A DNA stretch of 58,095 nt from Candidatus Levyibacteriota bacterium (GTDB lineage: Bacteria > Patescibacteriota > Microgenomatia > Levybacterales > UBA12049). Below, one piece after another: positions 9,067-18,442 of the stretch; position 1 is the stretch's first letter; each line of letters begins with the position of its first letter. The translations under genes and the position numbers were made by a program. The stretch spans positions 188,707-246,801 of the forward strand of contig JAJDCG010000002.1 in assembly GCA_029260965.1 (NCBI GenBank). The letters run 5' to 3'. The notes beneath the pieces are model-generated. The model saw only the letters and a list, made by a program, of their open reading frames with translations. It was not told where the DNA came from and made no database searches.

Positions 9067-9711
9067 TTATTTTACAAATTCTTCAGATGGCAATTTGTAT
9101 AGGGTCGAAGGTTTTTTGTCAGGATGTCTGGCAAGGTAGTCTTTCACCAATTTGTAACCGATAGAATAAAGCGCGCGCTGGGGAATGTTTTCTTCTATTG
9201 AACCGTAAAACCATTTCCAATTCTTTGCTGATGCATGATCAAATTCTTCTTTTGCTTTTTCCATCAGCCCGTCTATTTGGTTTCTGTCAACAGCTTTTGT
9301 CCACCTACCGGCCGGCTTGCCTGAAATTTCTACTTCGAAATGATCCGCCAGACCCTCGTTTATAAACGATTCCAAAAGTGTAGGTTTTTTATCAAAAGTG
9401 TATTCTCTCAAACAATGGTAAAGCTCATGTGCGATAGTTCTAGGCAATTCTGTTTTTATCATTTGTTTTATTTTAGGAAAATCAGGGTCAAGCGGAATCA
9501 TTATAAAATTCTTCGTTAGTGCGTATCCTCCAACTCCGAGGTTTTTAATTATGCTTGGATCTTTTGGGAGATCAGCTATGACAATATCGACATTATCGAC
9601 AGGTATTTTAGAGGAAATTTTTTTTATTGCTTCCTGTGAAGCTTTATCAATAGCTTCTTTAAGCTCATTAAGCCTGCCACCTGTATTGAGAATGTGAGTG
9701 CATATATTCAT
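9067..9711 (-). CDS. Putative Zn-dependent protease (DUF2268-like)
   Basis: TIAHELYHCLREY (HExxH) followed by FINEGLADHFE. Confidence 0.7.
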   Translation of the reverse strand: MNICTHILNTGGRLNELKEAIDKASQEAIKKISSKIPVDNVDIVIADLPKDPSIIKNLGVGGYALTKNFIMIPLDPDFPKIKQMIKTELPRTIAHELYHCLREYTFDKKPTLLESFINEGLADHFEVEISGKPAGRWTKAVDRNQIDGLMEKAKEEFDHASAKNWKWFYGSIEENIPQRALYSIGYKLVKDYLARHPDKKPSTLYKLPSEEFVK

Positions 9712-9714
9712 GGT

Positions 9715-10254
9715 TTAGAACTTTTCCGGGAAGAGTGAGCGGAGGGTTGGGTTTTGTTTATCTTTTTCTGATAAATTTGGATTTTTGGTATCCCATTTGA
9801 TATTTAAATCAGGATCATTCCAGAGCACACTATTTTCTTTTCCTGGACTCCATTCCTCGTCTGTTAAATATGTATAGTCTGCATCATCTGAAAGAACTAA
9901 ATAGGAGTTTCCAATCCCTACAGGGATAAAAATGCTTGATTTATTCTCGTCTCCCAGTATGAAAGATTCATATTTGCCAAAATTTCTTGAATTGATTCTG
10001 AGATCTACGACAACTGTTTGAACTCTGCCTCTTGTTACATAGATTAGCTTGTTCCATGGCGCAGTATGAATTCCCCTGAGTGTATTTTTTTTAGATCTTG
10101 CGTGATTTGATTGGACGATACGAAAATGCTGTCCAGTTGCTTTTTCAAGATCGTTTAGCCTCATTGATTCACGAAAAAACCCCCTATTGTCCTCATGCGT
10201 AGGTCTTTCAATTCGGAATACACCATCAAGAGTTGTTTTAAATACAGTTTCCAT
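9715..10254 (-). CDS. dTDP-4-dehydrorhamnose 3,5-epimerase-like (RmlC) cupin protein
   Basis: RPTHEDNRGFFRES, QSNHARSKKNTLRGIH, VVDLRINSRNFGKYESFILGDENKSSIFIPVGIGNSYLVLSDDADYTYLTDEEWSPGKE. ATG 10254 chosen because the longer ORF runs into the divergent gene. Confidence 0.85.
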   Translation of the reverse strand: METVFKTTLDGVFRIERPTHEDNRGFFRESMRLNDLEKATGQHFRIVQSNHARSKKNTLRGIHTAPWNKLIYVTRGRVQTVVVDLRINSRNFGKYESFILGDENKSSIFIPVGIGNSYLVLSDDADYTYLTDEEWSPGKENSVLWNDPDLNIKWDTKNPNLSEKDKQNPTLRSLFPEKF

Positions 10255-10312
10255 TACAGATATTATACACGATTTATTAAAAACTGAAAATTTGCTACTA
10301 TGTGTATAGCGC

Positions 10313-11593
10313 ATGGATTTTTTAGTAATATTTTCTCTCATACTTTTAAATGGTGTATTTGCCATGGCTGAGACAGCAGTGGTTGCATCGCGTAACTCCA
10401 AACTTAAACTGATGGCTAAGGATGGATCAGAAAATGCGCAAGCAGCGTTGGAGCTTTCAAGTTCACCAAACAGGTTTTTATCAACAATTCAAATTGGTAT
10501 CACCCTTATTGCAATATTTGCCGGCGCTTTTGGTGAGGCAACGATTGCTAGTTCATTTGAAAAGATCTTCTCTAGTATTCCGTTTATTTCTTCCTATGCC
10601 AATGCCCTGGCACTGGTAGTGGTGGTTGCAGGTATTTCTTTTCTTTCTCTTGTATTTGGCGAGCTTTTTCCAAAACGTGTTGCGCTCTCAAGTCCTGAAA
10701 AAATTGCAACAATTGTTGCGAAGCCGATGAATCTGCTTTCAATTCTTGCACGTCCTGGTGTAAATCTTCTTAGCAATTCTACAGATTTTCTTTTGAATGT
10801 TTTTGGAATAAAACATGGTAATGAGTTGCCTGTTAGCGAGGAAGAAATAAGAATGCTTATAAAAGATGGTGCTAGAGCTGGGGTTTTTAATCATGTAGAA
10901 AAAAATATCTTTGAGCGAATTTTCAGACTAGGTGATAAAAAAGTTAGTATGATTATGACTCCAAAACATGAGGTTGTCTGGATTGATATAAAAAATACAG
11001 ATAAAGAAATTAGGACGCTTGTTACAAAAAATCCTTTTTCATATTATCCTGTTTGTGATGACAGTCTTGATAAGGTAGTGGGTCTCCTCTTGACGGAGGA
11101 AGCATTGACACATTTTTTGACTGATAAAGAAATAGATCTGAAAAAACTTCTTCACAAACCTATTTTCATACCCGAGAGTATGGAAGCAATAAAAGTTCTC
11201 GAACTTTTTAAGGTAACTGGAATTCATATGGCAATTGTCATTGATGAATACGGCGGAATGATGGGTATTCTTTCACTAACAGATGTTTTGGAAGAGATTG
11301 TGGGTGATATACCGAGTCTGGATGAGGTGAAAGATAAGGATATACTCGAGAGAAAAGACGGTACATTTCTGGTTGATGGCTTAGTGTCAGTTAGTGAGTT
11401 CAAGGAATTTTTTAATGTAAAAAAAATTCCTGAGGATAAAACAGGGAGTTTTCAGACAGTTGGTGGGTTTGTTATGGATATGATGGATAAAATTCCTGTA
11501 CCTGGTGATAATTTTGAATGGGAGAGGTTTTATTTTGAGGTGATGGATATGGACAAAAATCGTGTTGACAAGGTATTGATAAAAAAAATTTAA
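10313..11593 (+). CDS. CNNM/CorC-type hemolysin-family transporter (DUF21 + CBS + CorC_HlyC)
   Basis: DUF21 TM region, VFGELFPKRVAL, CBS pair, VIDEYGGMMGILSLTDVLEEIVGDI. Confidence 0.93.
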   Translation: MDFLVIFSLILLNGVFAMAETAVVASRNSKLKLMAKDGSENAQAALELSSSPNRFLSTIQIGITLIAIFAGAFGEATIASSFEKIFSSIPFISSYANALALVVVVAGISFLSLVFGELFPKRVALSSPEKIATIVAKPMNLLSILARPGVNLLSNSTDFLLNVFGIKHGNELPVSEEEIRMLIKDGARAGVFNHVEKNIFERIFRLGDKKVSMIMTPKHEVVWIDIKNTDKEIRTLVTKNPFSYYPVCDDSLDKVVGLLLTEEALTHFLTDKEIDLKKLLHKPIFIPESMEAIKVLELFKVTGIHMAIVIDEYGGMMGILSLTDVLEEIVGDIPSLDEVKDKDILERKDGTFLVDGLVSVSEFKEFFNVKKIPEDKTGSFQTVGGFVMDMMDKIPVPGDNFEWERFYFEVMDMDKNRVDKVLIKKI

Positions 11594-11597
11594 ATTA

Positions 11598-12365
11598 CTA
11601 GTGTGCGTGACCAAGTAGAGTTGTTGAAGCATAGATAACTAGTACTCCAATCAGGAGCAACACGCTTTCAATGAGCGCATGTCCTTTTCTTTTTTCAAAA
11701 TGTATTTCAGGGATAAGATCAGATGTTGCTATATAGATGAAAAAACCTGCTGTGAGAGCAAGCAGTACAGGAATATTCCCCTGGATTTTATCTCCTATGA
11801 GATATGTTCCGATTGCACCTATAAATGAGATTCCAGCGCTCATGATATTGACTAGGATTACTTTTTTACGTTTTAAGCCCTTGTGCAGCATGAGCCCGAA
11901 GTCCCCTATCTCCTGTGGCAACTCATGTGCGAATACAGCAAGTGCTGTAACAATTCCCAGCTGAATATTTGTCATAAAAGTTGCAGCAATGATGACTCCG
12001 TCTATAAAATTATGCATACTGTCCCCAATTATGATAAGTGGTAAAGTCGTTTTTGTTTCCTTTTCATGCATGTGGTGTTCTTCGTGGTGATGGAACCAAT
12101 GGATACCTCTCTCAATTAGGAAAAACAGGATAATACCGAACAGGGTCCATGAAAAGACGTCAATCCCAAGTTCTTCACTTTCATGTACAGCTTCAGGTAA
12201 TAGATCAAAAAATGCGCTTCCCAAAAGCACACCAGCTGCAAATGATGAAAGAAAATGAGATATTTTTAAAGCAAGTTTTTCTTTGGACAAAAGTATAATT
12301 CCACCAATTAGAGCACCTAAGCTCCCTATAAATGTAAATAATAATATGTATGTTAGCGTTGACAT
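11598..12365 (-). CDS. ZIP-family metal transporter
   Basis: GDSMHNFIDGVIIAATF and FAHELPQEIGDFGLMLHKG; His-rich cytoplasmic loop HHHEEHHMHE. Confidence 0.93.
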   Translation of the reverse strand: MSTLTYILLFTFIGSLGALIGGIILLSKEKLALKISHFLSSFAAGVLLGSAFFDLLPEAVHESEELGIDVFSWTLFGIILFFLIERGIHWFHHHEEHHMHEKETKTTLPLIIIGDSMHNFIDGVIIAATFMTNIQLGIVTALAVFAHELPQEIGDFGLMLHKGLKRKKVILVNIMSAGISFIGAIGTYLIGDKIQGNIPVLLALTAGFFIYIATSDLIPEIHFEKRKGHALIESVLLLIGVLVIYASTTLLGHAH

Positions 12366-12778
12366 GATTTACAAAGTCCAAAAAATTCCAGTCTGTGTCT
12401 TTTTATTAGCAATCCCTTTTTTTGATTAATTTCTTTCTCAATAGCTTCAATGTTGCAATCAGAAATATCTTCAATCGTGCCACAGTTGTCACAAATAAAA
12501 TGATGATGATCGATTTTGTCAGCAAGCTCATATCTAAATTTGTTTTCGTTTAGTTGAATTTGCTTTGTAAGCCCTTTTTGTGTAAATGTGTTTACGATTC
12601 TAAATACTGTTGCCGAATCTGCTTTTATTTTTTGTTTATGTAGATAAGTTTTAAGCATTTGCACATCTGCAGGCTTGTCAGTCTGCTCAAAATATCTCAT
12701 AGCTGCGATTCTCGCAGGCGTTGCTCTTAGTTCTGTTTCTTGAAGTTCTTCTTTGCAATTGTGTTGTCGTGTATTCAT
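12353..12778 (-). CDS. Fur-family metalloregulator (Zur/PerR-like)
   Basis: ATPARIAAMRYF, DSATVFRIVNTFTQKGL, DHHHFICDNCGTIEDI, CKSC; overlaps the ZIP gene start by 13 nt. Confidence 0.92.
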   Translation of the reverse strand: MNTRQHNCKEELQETELRATPARIAAMRYFEQTDKPADVQMLKTYLHKQKIKADSATVFRIVNTFTQKGLTKQIQLNENKFRYELADKIDHHHFICDNCGTIEDISDCNIEAIEKEINQKKGLLIKRHRLEFFGLCKSCQR

Positions 12779-12791
12779 AGCTCAATTATAG

Positions 12792-12839
12792 ATGCAAGCG
12801 TATTGCATGTAGTATATGCGAGTAGTTCGCATTTGTCAA
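12792..12839 (-). promoter_or_regulatory. Promoter with two palindromic operators for the fur-like/ZIP operon
   Basis: Minus strand TTGACA (12834-12839), 17 bp, TATACT (12811-12816). Perfect inverted repeats ATGCAA-N5-TTGCAT (12792-12808) and ATGCGA-N5-TCGCAT (12816-12832). Confidence 0.75.
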
Positions 12840-12892
12840 CTAGCAATTTTTATTAGGTATAAAATTGTTCTGGTATAATTAGATATATAATT

Positions 12893-14002
12893 ATGTTAAG
12901 AAAAGTTCTCTTATTTTTTATAATTTTCTTTTTATTTTTTGATTCAACTGTTTCTGTTTTGGCCCAGTCCCCTGCTCTTGAGCATGAGGAAAGGCTGGAA
13001 GGGGAAGTGGTTGCAGTATTGGAAGAAAAAACAATTATTGAAAATACTAGCAGCAGACCTTATCAAAAGCTTGAAATACTAGTTACAAGCAATGGCAAAA
13101 AGGGAGATAAAATCATAGTTGAAAATGGAAAAATTGAACAGATTGGCCTCAAAAAGTACAAAGTAGGAGATAAAATGATTATTACAGCAATTGATGACAA
13201 TGGTGAAAATCAATATTTTATAAATGATTCAATTAGGCGTGATCAAATATATCAGCTTTTTATAGTTTTCCTGGTCGCTGTTATTGTTGTTGGTGGGTTG
13301 AGAGGAGTTCTTGCACTTGTAGGTATGGTGATTACTTTTGCCGTGATTTTTCTTTTTATATTGCCACAAATTATTTCTGGGAAAGATCCAGTGCTTGTCT
13401 CAATATTAGCCTCGCTTTTTATAATTCCAATAACCTTTATTTTATCACATGGCGTCAGTAGGAAAACTTTTTCAGCGATGATCGGGACTGTGCTCGGACT
13501 TATAATTACAGGAGTATTTGCAACTATATTCGTTGACGCAGCACGACTCACTGGTTTTTCTTCAGAAGAAGCAAGCTTTCTCGCAAACATGAATAGTGGA
13601 TCTGTAAATATTCGTGGACTTCTTTTGGCTGGAATTATACTTGGCGCACTGGGTGTTTTGGATGATATAACAATTTCTCAGGCATCTGTAATACAAGAGA
13701 TTAAGAAAAGCTCCTCAAATCTTAGCCCTTTCCAGCTTTATAAAAAAGCTATGGTGGTTGGGCGAGATCATATTTCATCAATGGTCAATACACTTTTTTT
13801 AGTTTACACAGGTGCCTCTCTTCCCCTCCTGCTTTTATTTATAAATAGTACTGTTTCGTTTGAAACAGTAGTAAATTATGAGATAATAGCCGAAGAAATA
13901 ATAAGAACGCTTATTGCAAGCATTGGACTTATTGCTGCGGTTCCTATCACCACAGTGATAGCTAGTCTATTAATAGCAAAGGAAAGGAAGAAAATTAATT
14001 AA
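12893..14002 (+). CDS. YibE/F family membrane protein
   Basis: Signal peptide, multi-TM, LLAGIILGALGVLDDITISQASVIQEI. Confidence 0.9.
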   Translation: MLRKVLLFFIIFFLFFDSTVSVLAQSPALEHEERLEGEVVAVLEEKTIIENTSSRPYQKLEILVTSNGKKGDKIIVENGKIEQIGLKKYKVGDKMIITAIDDNGENQYFINDSIRRDQIYQLFIVFLVAVIVVGGLRGVLALVGMVITFAVIFLFILPQIISGKDPVLVSILASLFIIPITFILSHGVSRKTFSAMIGTVLGLIITGVFATIFVDAARLTGFSSEEASFLANMNSGSVNIRGLLLAGIILGALGVLDDITISQASVIQEIKKSSSNLSPFQLYKKAMVVGRDHISSMVNTLFLVYTGASLPLLLLFINSTVSFETVVNYEIIAEEIIRTLIASIGLIAAVPITTVIASLLIAKERKKIN

Positions 14003-14004
14003 TT

Positions 14005-14820
14005 ATGAATATATCAGTCTCGCTTCTCTTAACAGATGTGTTACCACACAAAAAACGTTTTCTGAACAGGTTTGTAAAGAGCAGAATTTTTGACAAATTA
14101 AGTCACTCGGAAATATTTTCTCAGTTAAAAAACGCTGGCGTAGATGGGGTTGAACTACTTCTTCCTGCTGATGCTTCATTCGATGATTTGGTTGAAGCTA
14201 GAAATTTACTGGAGAAGCACAATATAAAAGTTTTTAGCGTTCATCAAGCTCTTAGATTCATAACAAAAACAAAGCCAGAAGAGGTCGCAGAACTGTTTAC
14301 TGCTGCAGATATTTTTAAATCAAAGGTTGTTGTGCTTCATATGAATACAGTTGGCAGACAAATTTTCAAAAAAAACTACATTTCAACACTCAAGATGCTT
14401 GAAAAAAAACATAAAATAAAAATCGGTTTTGAGAATCGAGAAAAATTTTTTGCTTCACGTCTGAGTACTCATGGTTGGGATGAGATAAGGTTTCCATCTC
14501 TGATGGAAAAAGTGGGATTTAAGATGACTCTTGATACTTGTCATCTTGGTCAAACGGGAGGGGATATTATTAACTTTTTTAAAAAAAATAAAAAAAGAAT
14601 AGTAAATATTCACCTTAGCGATTACAGGGCTCATTATCTTAATAATAGTTTACGTCCGTTAAGGTTTAAACATTTGCCGCTTGGACATGGAGATTTACCT
14701 ATTAAAGAATTTATCAAGGTTTTAAAAACTGAAAAATATCAAGGTCTTCTTACTCTTGAGATTAACTCCGATCTGGATGAGATATTAAATAGCCTCAGAT
14801 TTATTAAAAATAGTAAATAG
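14005..14820 (+). CDS. Sugar phosphate isomerase/epimerase (xylose isomerase-like TIM barrel)
   Basis: VDGVELLLPADASFDDL, KVVVLHMNT, IGFENRE, MTLDTCHLGQTGGDI, IHLSDYRAH, LGHGDLPIKEFI. Confidence 0.82.
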   Translation: MNISVSLLLTDVLPHKKRFLNRFVKSRIFDKLSHSEIFSQLKNAGVDGVELLLPADASFDDLVEARNLLEKHNIKVFSVHQALRFITKTKPEEVAELFTAADIFKSKVVVLHMNTVGRQIFKKNYISTLKMLEKKHKIKIGFENREKFFASRLSTHGWDEIRFPSLMEKVGFKMTLDTCHLGQTGGDIINFFKKNKKRIVNIHLSDYRAHYLNNSLRPLRFKHLPLGHGDLPIKEFIKVLKTEKYQGLLTLEINSDLDEILNSLRFIKNSK

Positions 14821-14888
14821 GTAAATTGCTATTTTTAGCCTGAAATGATAAGATACTTATGCCTTGCAAGATGCGAGGTTATTTTTTT

Positions 14889-16703
14889 ATGGATATTCGC
14901 AATATAGCAATTATCGCACACGTTGATCATGGCAAGACCACATTGGTCGACGCACTTCTCAGACAGTCAGAAACAAAGCTGAACAAAGAAGTAGATGCAT
15001 CTGCAAGTTTAATCATGGATAGTAATGAGCTTGAACGGGAACGAGGAATAACAATTTTTTCCAAAAATGCATCTGTCATGTGGGGAAATACAAAAATAAA
15101 CATTATTGACACTCCTGGGCATGCAGACTTCGGAGGAGAAGTAGAGCGTGTTTTAACTATGGCTGATGGATGTCTTCTTTTAATTGATGCAAAAGAGGGC
15201 CCCATGCCTCAAACCAGATTTGTACTGAAGCATGCTTTGTCCAAGGGTTTAAAAATAATTGTTGTTGTCAATAAAATTGACAGGCCTGATGCGAGAATAA
15301 CTGAAGTTCTAGATAAGACTTTAGACTTATTTATAGATCTAGGTGCAGACGAGGAAACTGCTGACTTTCCTATTGTCTATGCTTCAGCCAAAGAGGGAAA
15401 AGCAGGGCTTGAATCTGATTTATCGAAAATGACCGATATTGTTCCTGTTTTTGAATCCATACTTAAACACACCCCATCCCCTCTTGGAGATCCTACTAGC
15501 TCGCTGCAAATGCTCGTGACCACTCTTTCCAAAGATACTCACAAAGGAAGGGTAGCAACAGGAAAAATTTATAACGGTACATTAAAGAAAAATCAGGAAG
15601 TAATATGGATAAATCGTAAAAACGAACACAAAAAACATAGACTTACATCTCTTATAACTTTTGTAGGGCTTGAGAAGCTTGAGGTTGAAGAGGCGCAGGC
15701 GGGTGACATAGTAGCTATTTCAGGTATTCCTGATATTACGATTGGTGAAACAATCACAGATGTTGACAACCCATCAGCGCTTCCTCTTCTAGCGATAGAG
15801 GAACCAACAGTAAGGATGATTTTTCAAGTAAATGATTCGCCTTTTGCAGGCCGTGAGGGTGAGTTCAAGACTTCTCGACAAATCGCTGAAAGACTTTATA
15901 AAGAGCTTGAGACAGATACTGCTCTGAGAGTTGAGGACACAGAGGATGGTAAGTGGTCTGTTTCAGGAAGAGGAGAATTACATTTGGCGATTTTAATCGA
16001 GAGATTGAGACGCGAGGGGTATGAGCTACAAGTTGGTAGGCCACAGGTAATTATTAAAGAAATAAATGGTGTAAAAATGGCTCCATTTGAACGGGTTTTT
16101 ATAGAAGTTCCCCAAGAACATTCTGGAGCAGTGATGCAAAAAATGGGTGCACGGCGCGCAACGTTGAATGATATGAAAACTGATGAGAATAATATTGTTT
16201 ATTTGAATTTTTTCATTCCTACAAGTGCATTTTTTGGGTATCGTTCAGAGTTTATCACAGACACAAGAGGGCTAGGAATAATTAATACTACATTTTATAA
16301 ATATGATGAAGATAAGGGTGAGGCAATAAGACGGGAGCATGGTTCGCTTGTTTCACATGAAACGGGAATGAGCAACCTCTATGGCATGTTAAACGCACAG
16401 GAACGTGGTACGCTTTTTATAGAACCAGCAGTACCTGTCTATAAAGGTCAAGTAATTGGAGAAAATGCGAGGTCAGAAGACATGAGTGTTAATGTCTGTA
16501 AAGCCAAACAGCTTTCAAATATGAGGTCAAAGGGAGATGGTAAAGCAGATCATTTTAACACGCCTCGCGTGATGTCTCTTGAGGATGCACTGGAGTATGT
16601 GTCAGATGATGAGTTGGTTGAAATAACTCCTCAAAATATACGGATTAGGAAAATTATACTTGATGAGATGATGGCCAAGAAAATGAAGGCTCAAGGAAAG
16701 TAG
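14889..16703 (+). CDS. typA: Translational GTPase TypA/BipA
   Basis: IAHVDHGKTTLVDALL, ERGITIFSKN, DTPGHADFGGEVER, NKIDRPDAR; BipA C-terminal region. ATG 14889 (MDIRNIAII) preferred. Confidence 0.95.
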   Translation: MDIRNIAIIAHVDHGKTTLVDALLRQSETKLNKEVDASASLIMDSNELERERGITIFSKNASVMWGNTKINIIDTPGHADFGGEVERVLTMADGCLLLIDAKEGPMPQTRFVLKHALSKGLKIIVVVNKIDRPDARITEVLDKTLDLFIDLGADEETADFPIVYASAKEGKAGLESDLSKMTDIVPVFESILKHTPSPLGDPTSSLQMLVTTLSKDTHKGRVATGKIYNGTLKKNQEVIWINRKNEHKKHRLTSLITFVGLEKLEVEEAQAGDIVAISGIPDITIGETITDVDNPSALPLLAIEEPTVRMIFQVNDSPFAGREGEFKTSRQIAERLYKELETDTALRVEDTEDGKWSVSGRGELHLAILIERLRREGYELQVGRPQVIIKEINGVKMAPFERVFIEVPQEHSGAVMQKMGARRATLNDMKTDENNIVYLNFFIPTSAFFGYRSEFITDTRGLGIINTTFYKYDEDKGEAIRREHGSLVSHETGMSNLYGMLNAQERGTLFIEPAVPVYKGQVIGENARSEDMSVNVCKAKQLSNMRSKGDGKADHFNTPRVMSLEDALEYVSDDELVEITPQNIRIRKIILDEMMAKKMKAQGK

Positions 16704-16767
16704 CCTTACTCCAGAGTAAGCACAATGTATTGTGTATAATTACTTAAAATTTCCCATTTCACTTTTC

Positions 16768-17391
16768 TTAGTCAGGGCACAAATTACCCAGTGGGCAGTC
16801 TACGCATTTGTGAAGCCGGGCTGGGCAATAATCCCGCCCAAAATTTATCAATAAATTTGAAAAATCAATCCAGTTATTTTTTGGAACTATCTTCATCAGA
16901 TCTTGCTCGATTCTTACTGGATCTTTTTGTTTGGTTAGGCCCAGTTTGCCCGAAAGCCTCATGACGTGTGTGTCAACCACAATTCCTTCCGCCTTACCAA
17001 ACGCGTTCCCAAGAACCACATTGGCTGTTTTCCTGGCAACACCAGGTAGTGAATCAAGATCTTTCATATTGTCAGGAATTTTTCCAGCAAAAGTGTTCAC
17101 AATCATATCTGATGCAGCCTTAATAGACCGTGATTTGTTCACATGGAAGTTAACACGTTTTATCATCTGATCTATATCATCCACAGATGCTGAAGCAAAA
17201 TCAGTTGGGGTTTTGTATTTTTTAAATAGATCAGGTGTGACAGTGTTGACTGTTTTGTCAGTTGTTTGAGCAGAAAGTATGGTTGCGATGAGAAGTTCAA
17301 ATGAATTGCTGAATTTTAGAGCAGTTTTTGGATGAAGATAAAACTTTTTAAGTCTTTTAATAACCTCTTTTGCTTTATTTTCTCTTGTCAT
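16768..17391 (-). CDS. nth: Endonuclease III
   Basis: LIATILSAQTTDKTVN, LPGVARKTANVVLG, VDTHVMRLSGKLG, Fe-S motif C-x6-C-x2-C-x5-C (CPARLHKCVDCPLGNLC). Confidence 0.95.
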   Translation of the reverse strand: MTRENKAKEVIKRLKKFYLHPKTALKFSNSFELLIATILSAQTTDKTVNTVTPDLFKKYKTPTDFASASVDDIDQMIKRVNFHVNKSRSIKAASDMIVNTFAGKIPDNMKDLDSLPGVARKTANVVLGNAFGKAEGIVVDTHVMRLSGKLGLTKQKDPVRIEQDLMKIVPKNNWIDFSNLLINFGRDYCPARLHKCVDCPLGNLCPD

Positions 17392-17509
17392 AGCTAATTT
17401 TCTCTAAATGCAAATTAACATATATTTTTAATAGAAGTACCAGATCAGGCAATTTGTATTATTTTCGTAAAATTTTTACCATCATATTAGCACCTGTAGG
17501 TATTGTATG

Positions 17510-18166
17510 CTAATTTTGATTCAATTCAGCTTCAATTATGGTTTTGAATTGATCATACGGAAGCCCTCCTGCTTGCCTCTTGCCATTAATAAAAAAAGTC
17601 GGAGTAGAGCGAACGCCAGCAGCGTTACCATCTGCGATATCTGAGTTTATTCTCTCGCTAAGAGATTTGTTTTTAGCATCGGCATTAAATTTTTCTACAT
17701 TCAGTTGTAGTTTTTCAGCATAACTTACGAATATATCTTTTGCATTTTTTTTGTCGGACCATTCTGCTTGATTGGCAAAAAGCATATCATGCATTTCGAA
17801 AAATTTTCCTTGCTCTCCTGCTGCCTCTGCTGCCAGTGCAGCATCGAATGCATTGGGGTGGATTGATGAAAGAGGATAGTTCCTATAAACAAACTGCATT
17901 CTATCACCGTAATCATCTTTTAATTTTTTTACTGTTGGGTGTGCTGCTTTGCAAGCGGGACATTGGAAATCACCAAATTCAACAAGAGTTATCTCTGCGC
18001 TTGCTGACCCTGTTTTGTGACTATCATTTTTGATGAGCAAATTTTCGTCAACGGTCTCTGATACCTCAGGTGTGCTCTGTTTATTTCCAATAAAAAAAAT
18101 AGCTCCTACTATTATGAGTACTGTGGCAATTCCGATACCAATTAAAACTTTGATTTCTTGGTTCAT
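17510..18166 (-). CDS. DsbA-family thioredoxin-fold protein, membrane anchored
   Basis: N-terminal TM; VEFGDFQCPACKAAHP (CPAC); VRSTPTFFINGKRQAG. Confidence 0.92.
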   Translation of the reverse strand: MNQEIKVLIGIGIATVLIIVGAIFFIGNKQSTPEVSETVDENLLIKNDSHKTGSASAEITLVEFGDFQCPACKAAHPTVKKLKDDYGDRMQFVYRNYPLSSIHPNAFDAALAAEAAGEQGKFFEMHDMLFANQAEWSDKKNAKDIFVSYAEKLQLNVEKFNADAKNKSLSERINSDIADGNAAGVRSTPTFFINGKRQAGGLPYDQFKTIIEAELNQN

Positions 18167-18252
18167 GGAATTATACTAGCATTTTGTTGGTATTGCTGCA
18201 ACAATTAGCTTTTTATTGTTAAGTTTAAGTTGCAGGTGTAAATTTATTTTCA

Positions 18253-18383
18253 CAAAAAACCTCCTGAACTTTTCCCAAAAACAAAAGTCCAAGAGGTTTA
18301 TCTTCCTGAAAAATGATTCGGACAGTAAATCACTTCACCCATCATCCCGCATATTTTATTTAAAATAATGCCGAATAAGGTTA
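18253..18383 (-). ncRNA. Candidate structured small RNA with its own promoter and intrinsic terminator
   Basis: Promoter 18389-18417, three-way-junction pairing, terminator stem 18259-18299 followed by U6 on the minus strand; no ORF. Confidence 0.55.
18259..18299 (-). terminator. Intrinsic terminator
   Basis: Minus RNA AACCUCUUGGACUUUU / AAAAGUUCAGGAGGUU, 16 uninterrupted pairs (2 G-U), 9-nt loop, followed by UUUU. Confidence 0.85.
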
Positions 18384-18388
18384 ATAAC

Positions 18389-18417
18389 ATGCTAAGTTAC
18401 GACATAATTTTTGTCAA
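18389..18417 (-). promoter_or_regulatory. Promoter of the candidate sRNA
   Basis: TTGACA (rc of 18412-18417), 17 bp, TAGCAT (rc of 18389-18394). Confidence 0.6.
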
Positions 18418-18442
18418 TTGATGCAAAGAGAATTAAACTATA

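Noticed and set aside
13252-13590. 112-aa minus ORF
   Set aside because: Antisense shadow of the YibE/F gene.
16704-16745. Terminator between typA and nth (CTTACT-4-AGTAAG; ACAAT-GT-ATTGT)
   Set aside because: Short stems without a U-run; insufficient for a feature call.
18253-18383. SRP RNA, tmRNA, RNase P or known riboswitch identity for the sRNA
   Set aside because: No recognisable conserved core (e.g. SRP GGAA-loop helix, RNase P GAGGAAAGUC, tmRNA ends); left as orphan.
18167-18417. Interpreting the 18.25-18.42 kb structure as an attenuator of the dsbA-like gene
   Set aside because: A promoter (TTGCAG-17-TAGTAT) abuts the dsbA-like ATG, making an independent RNA more likely, though not proven.
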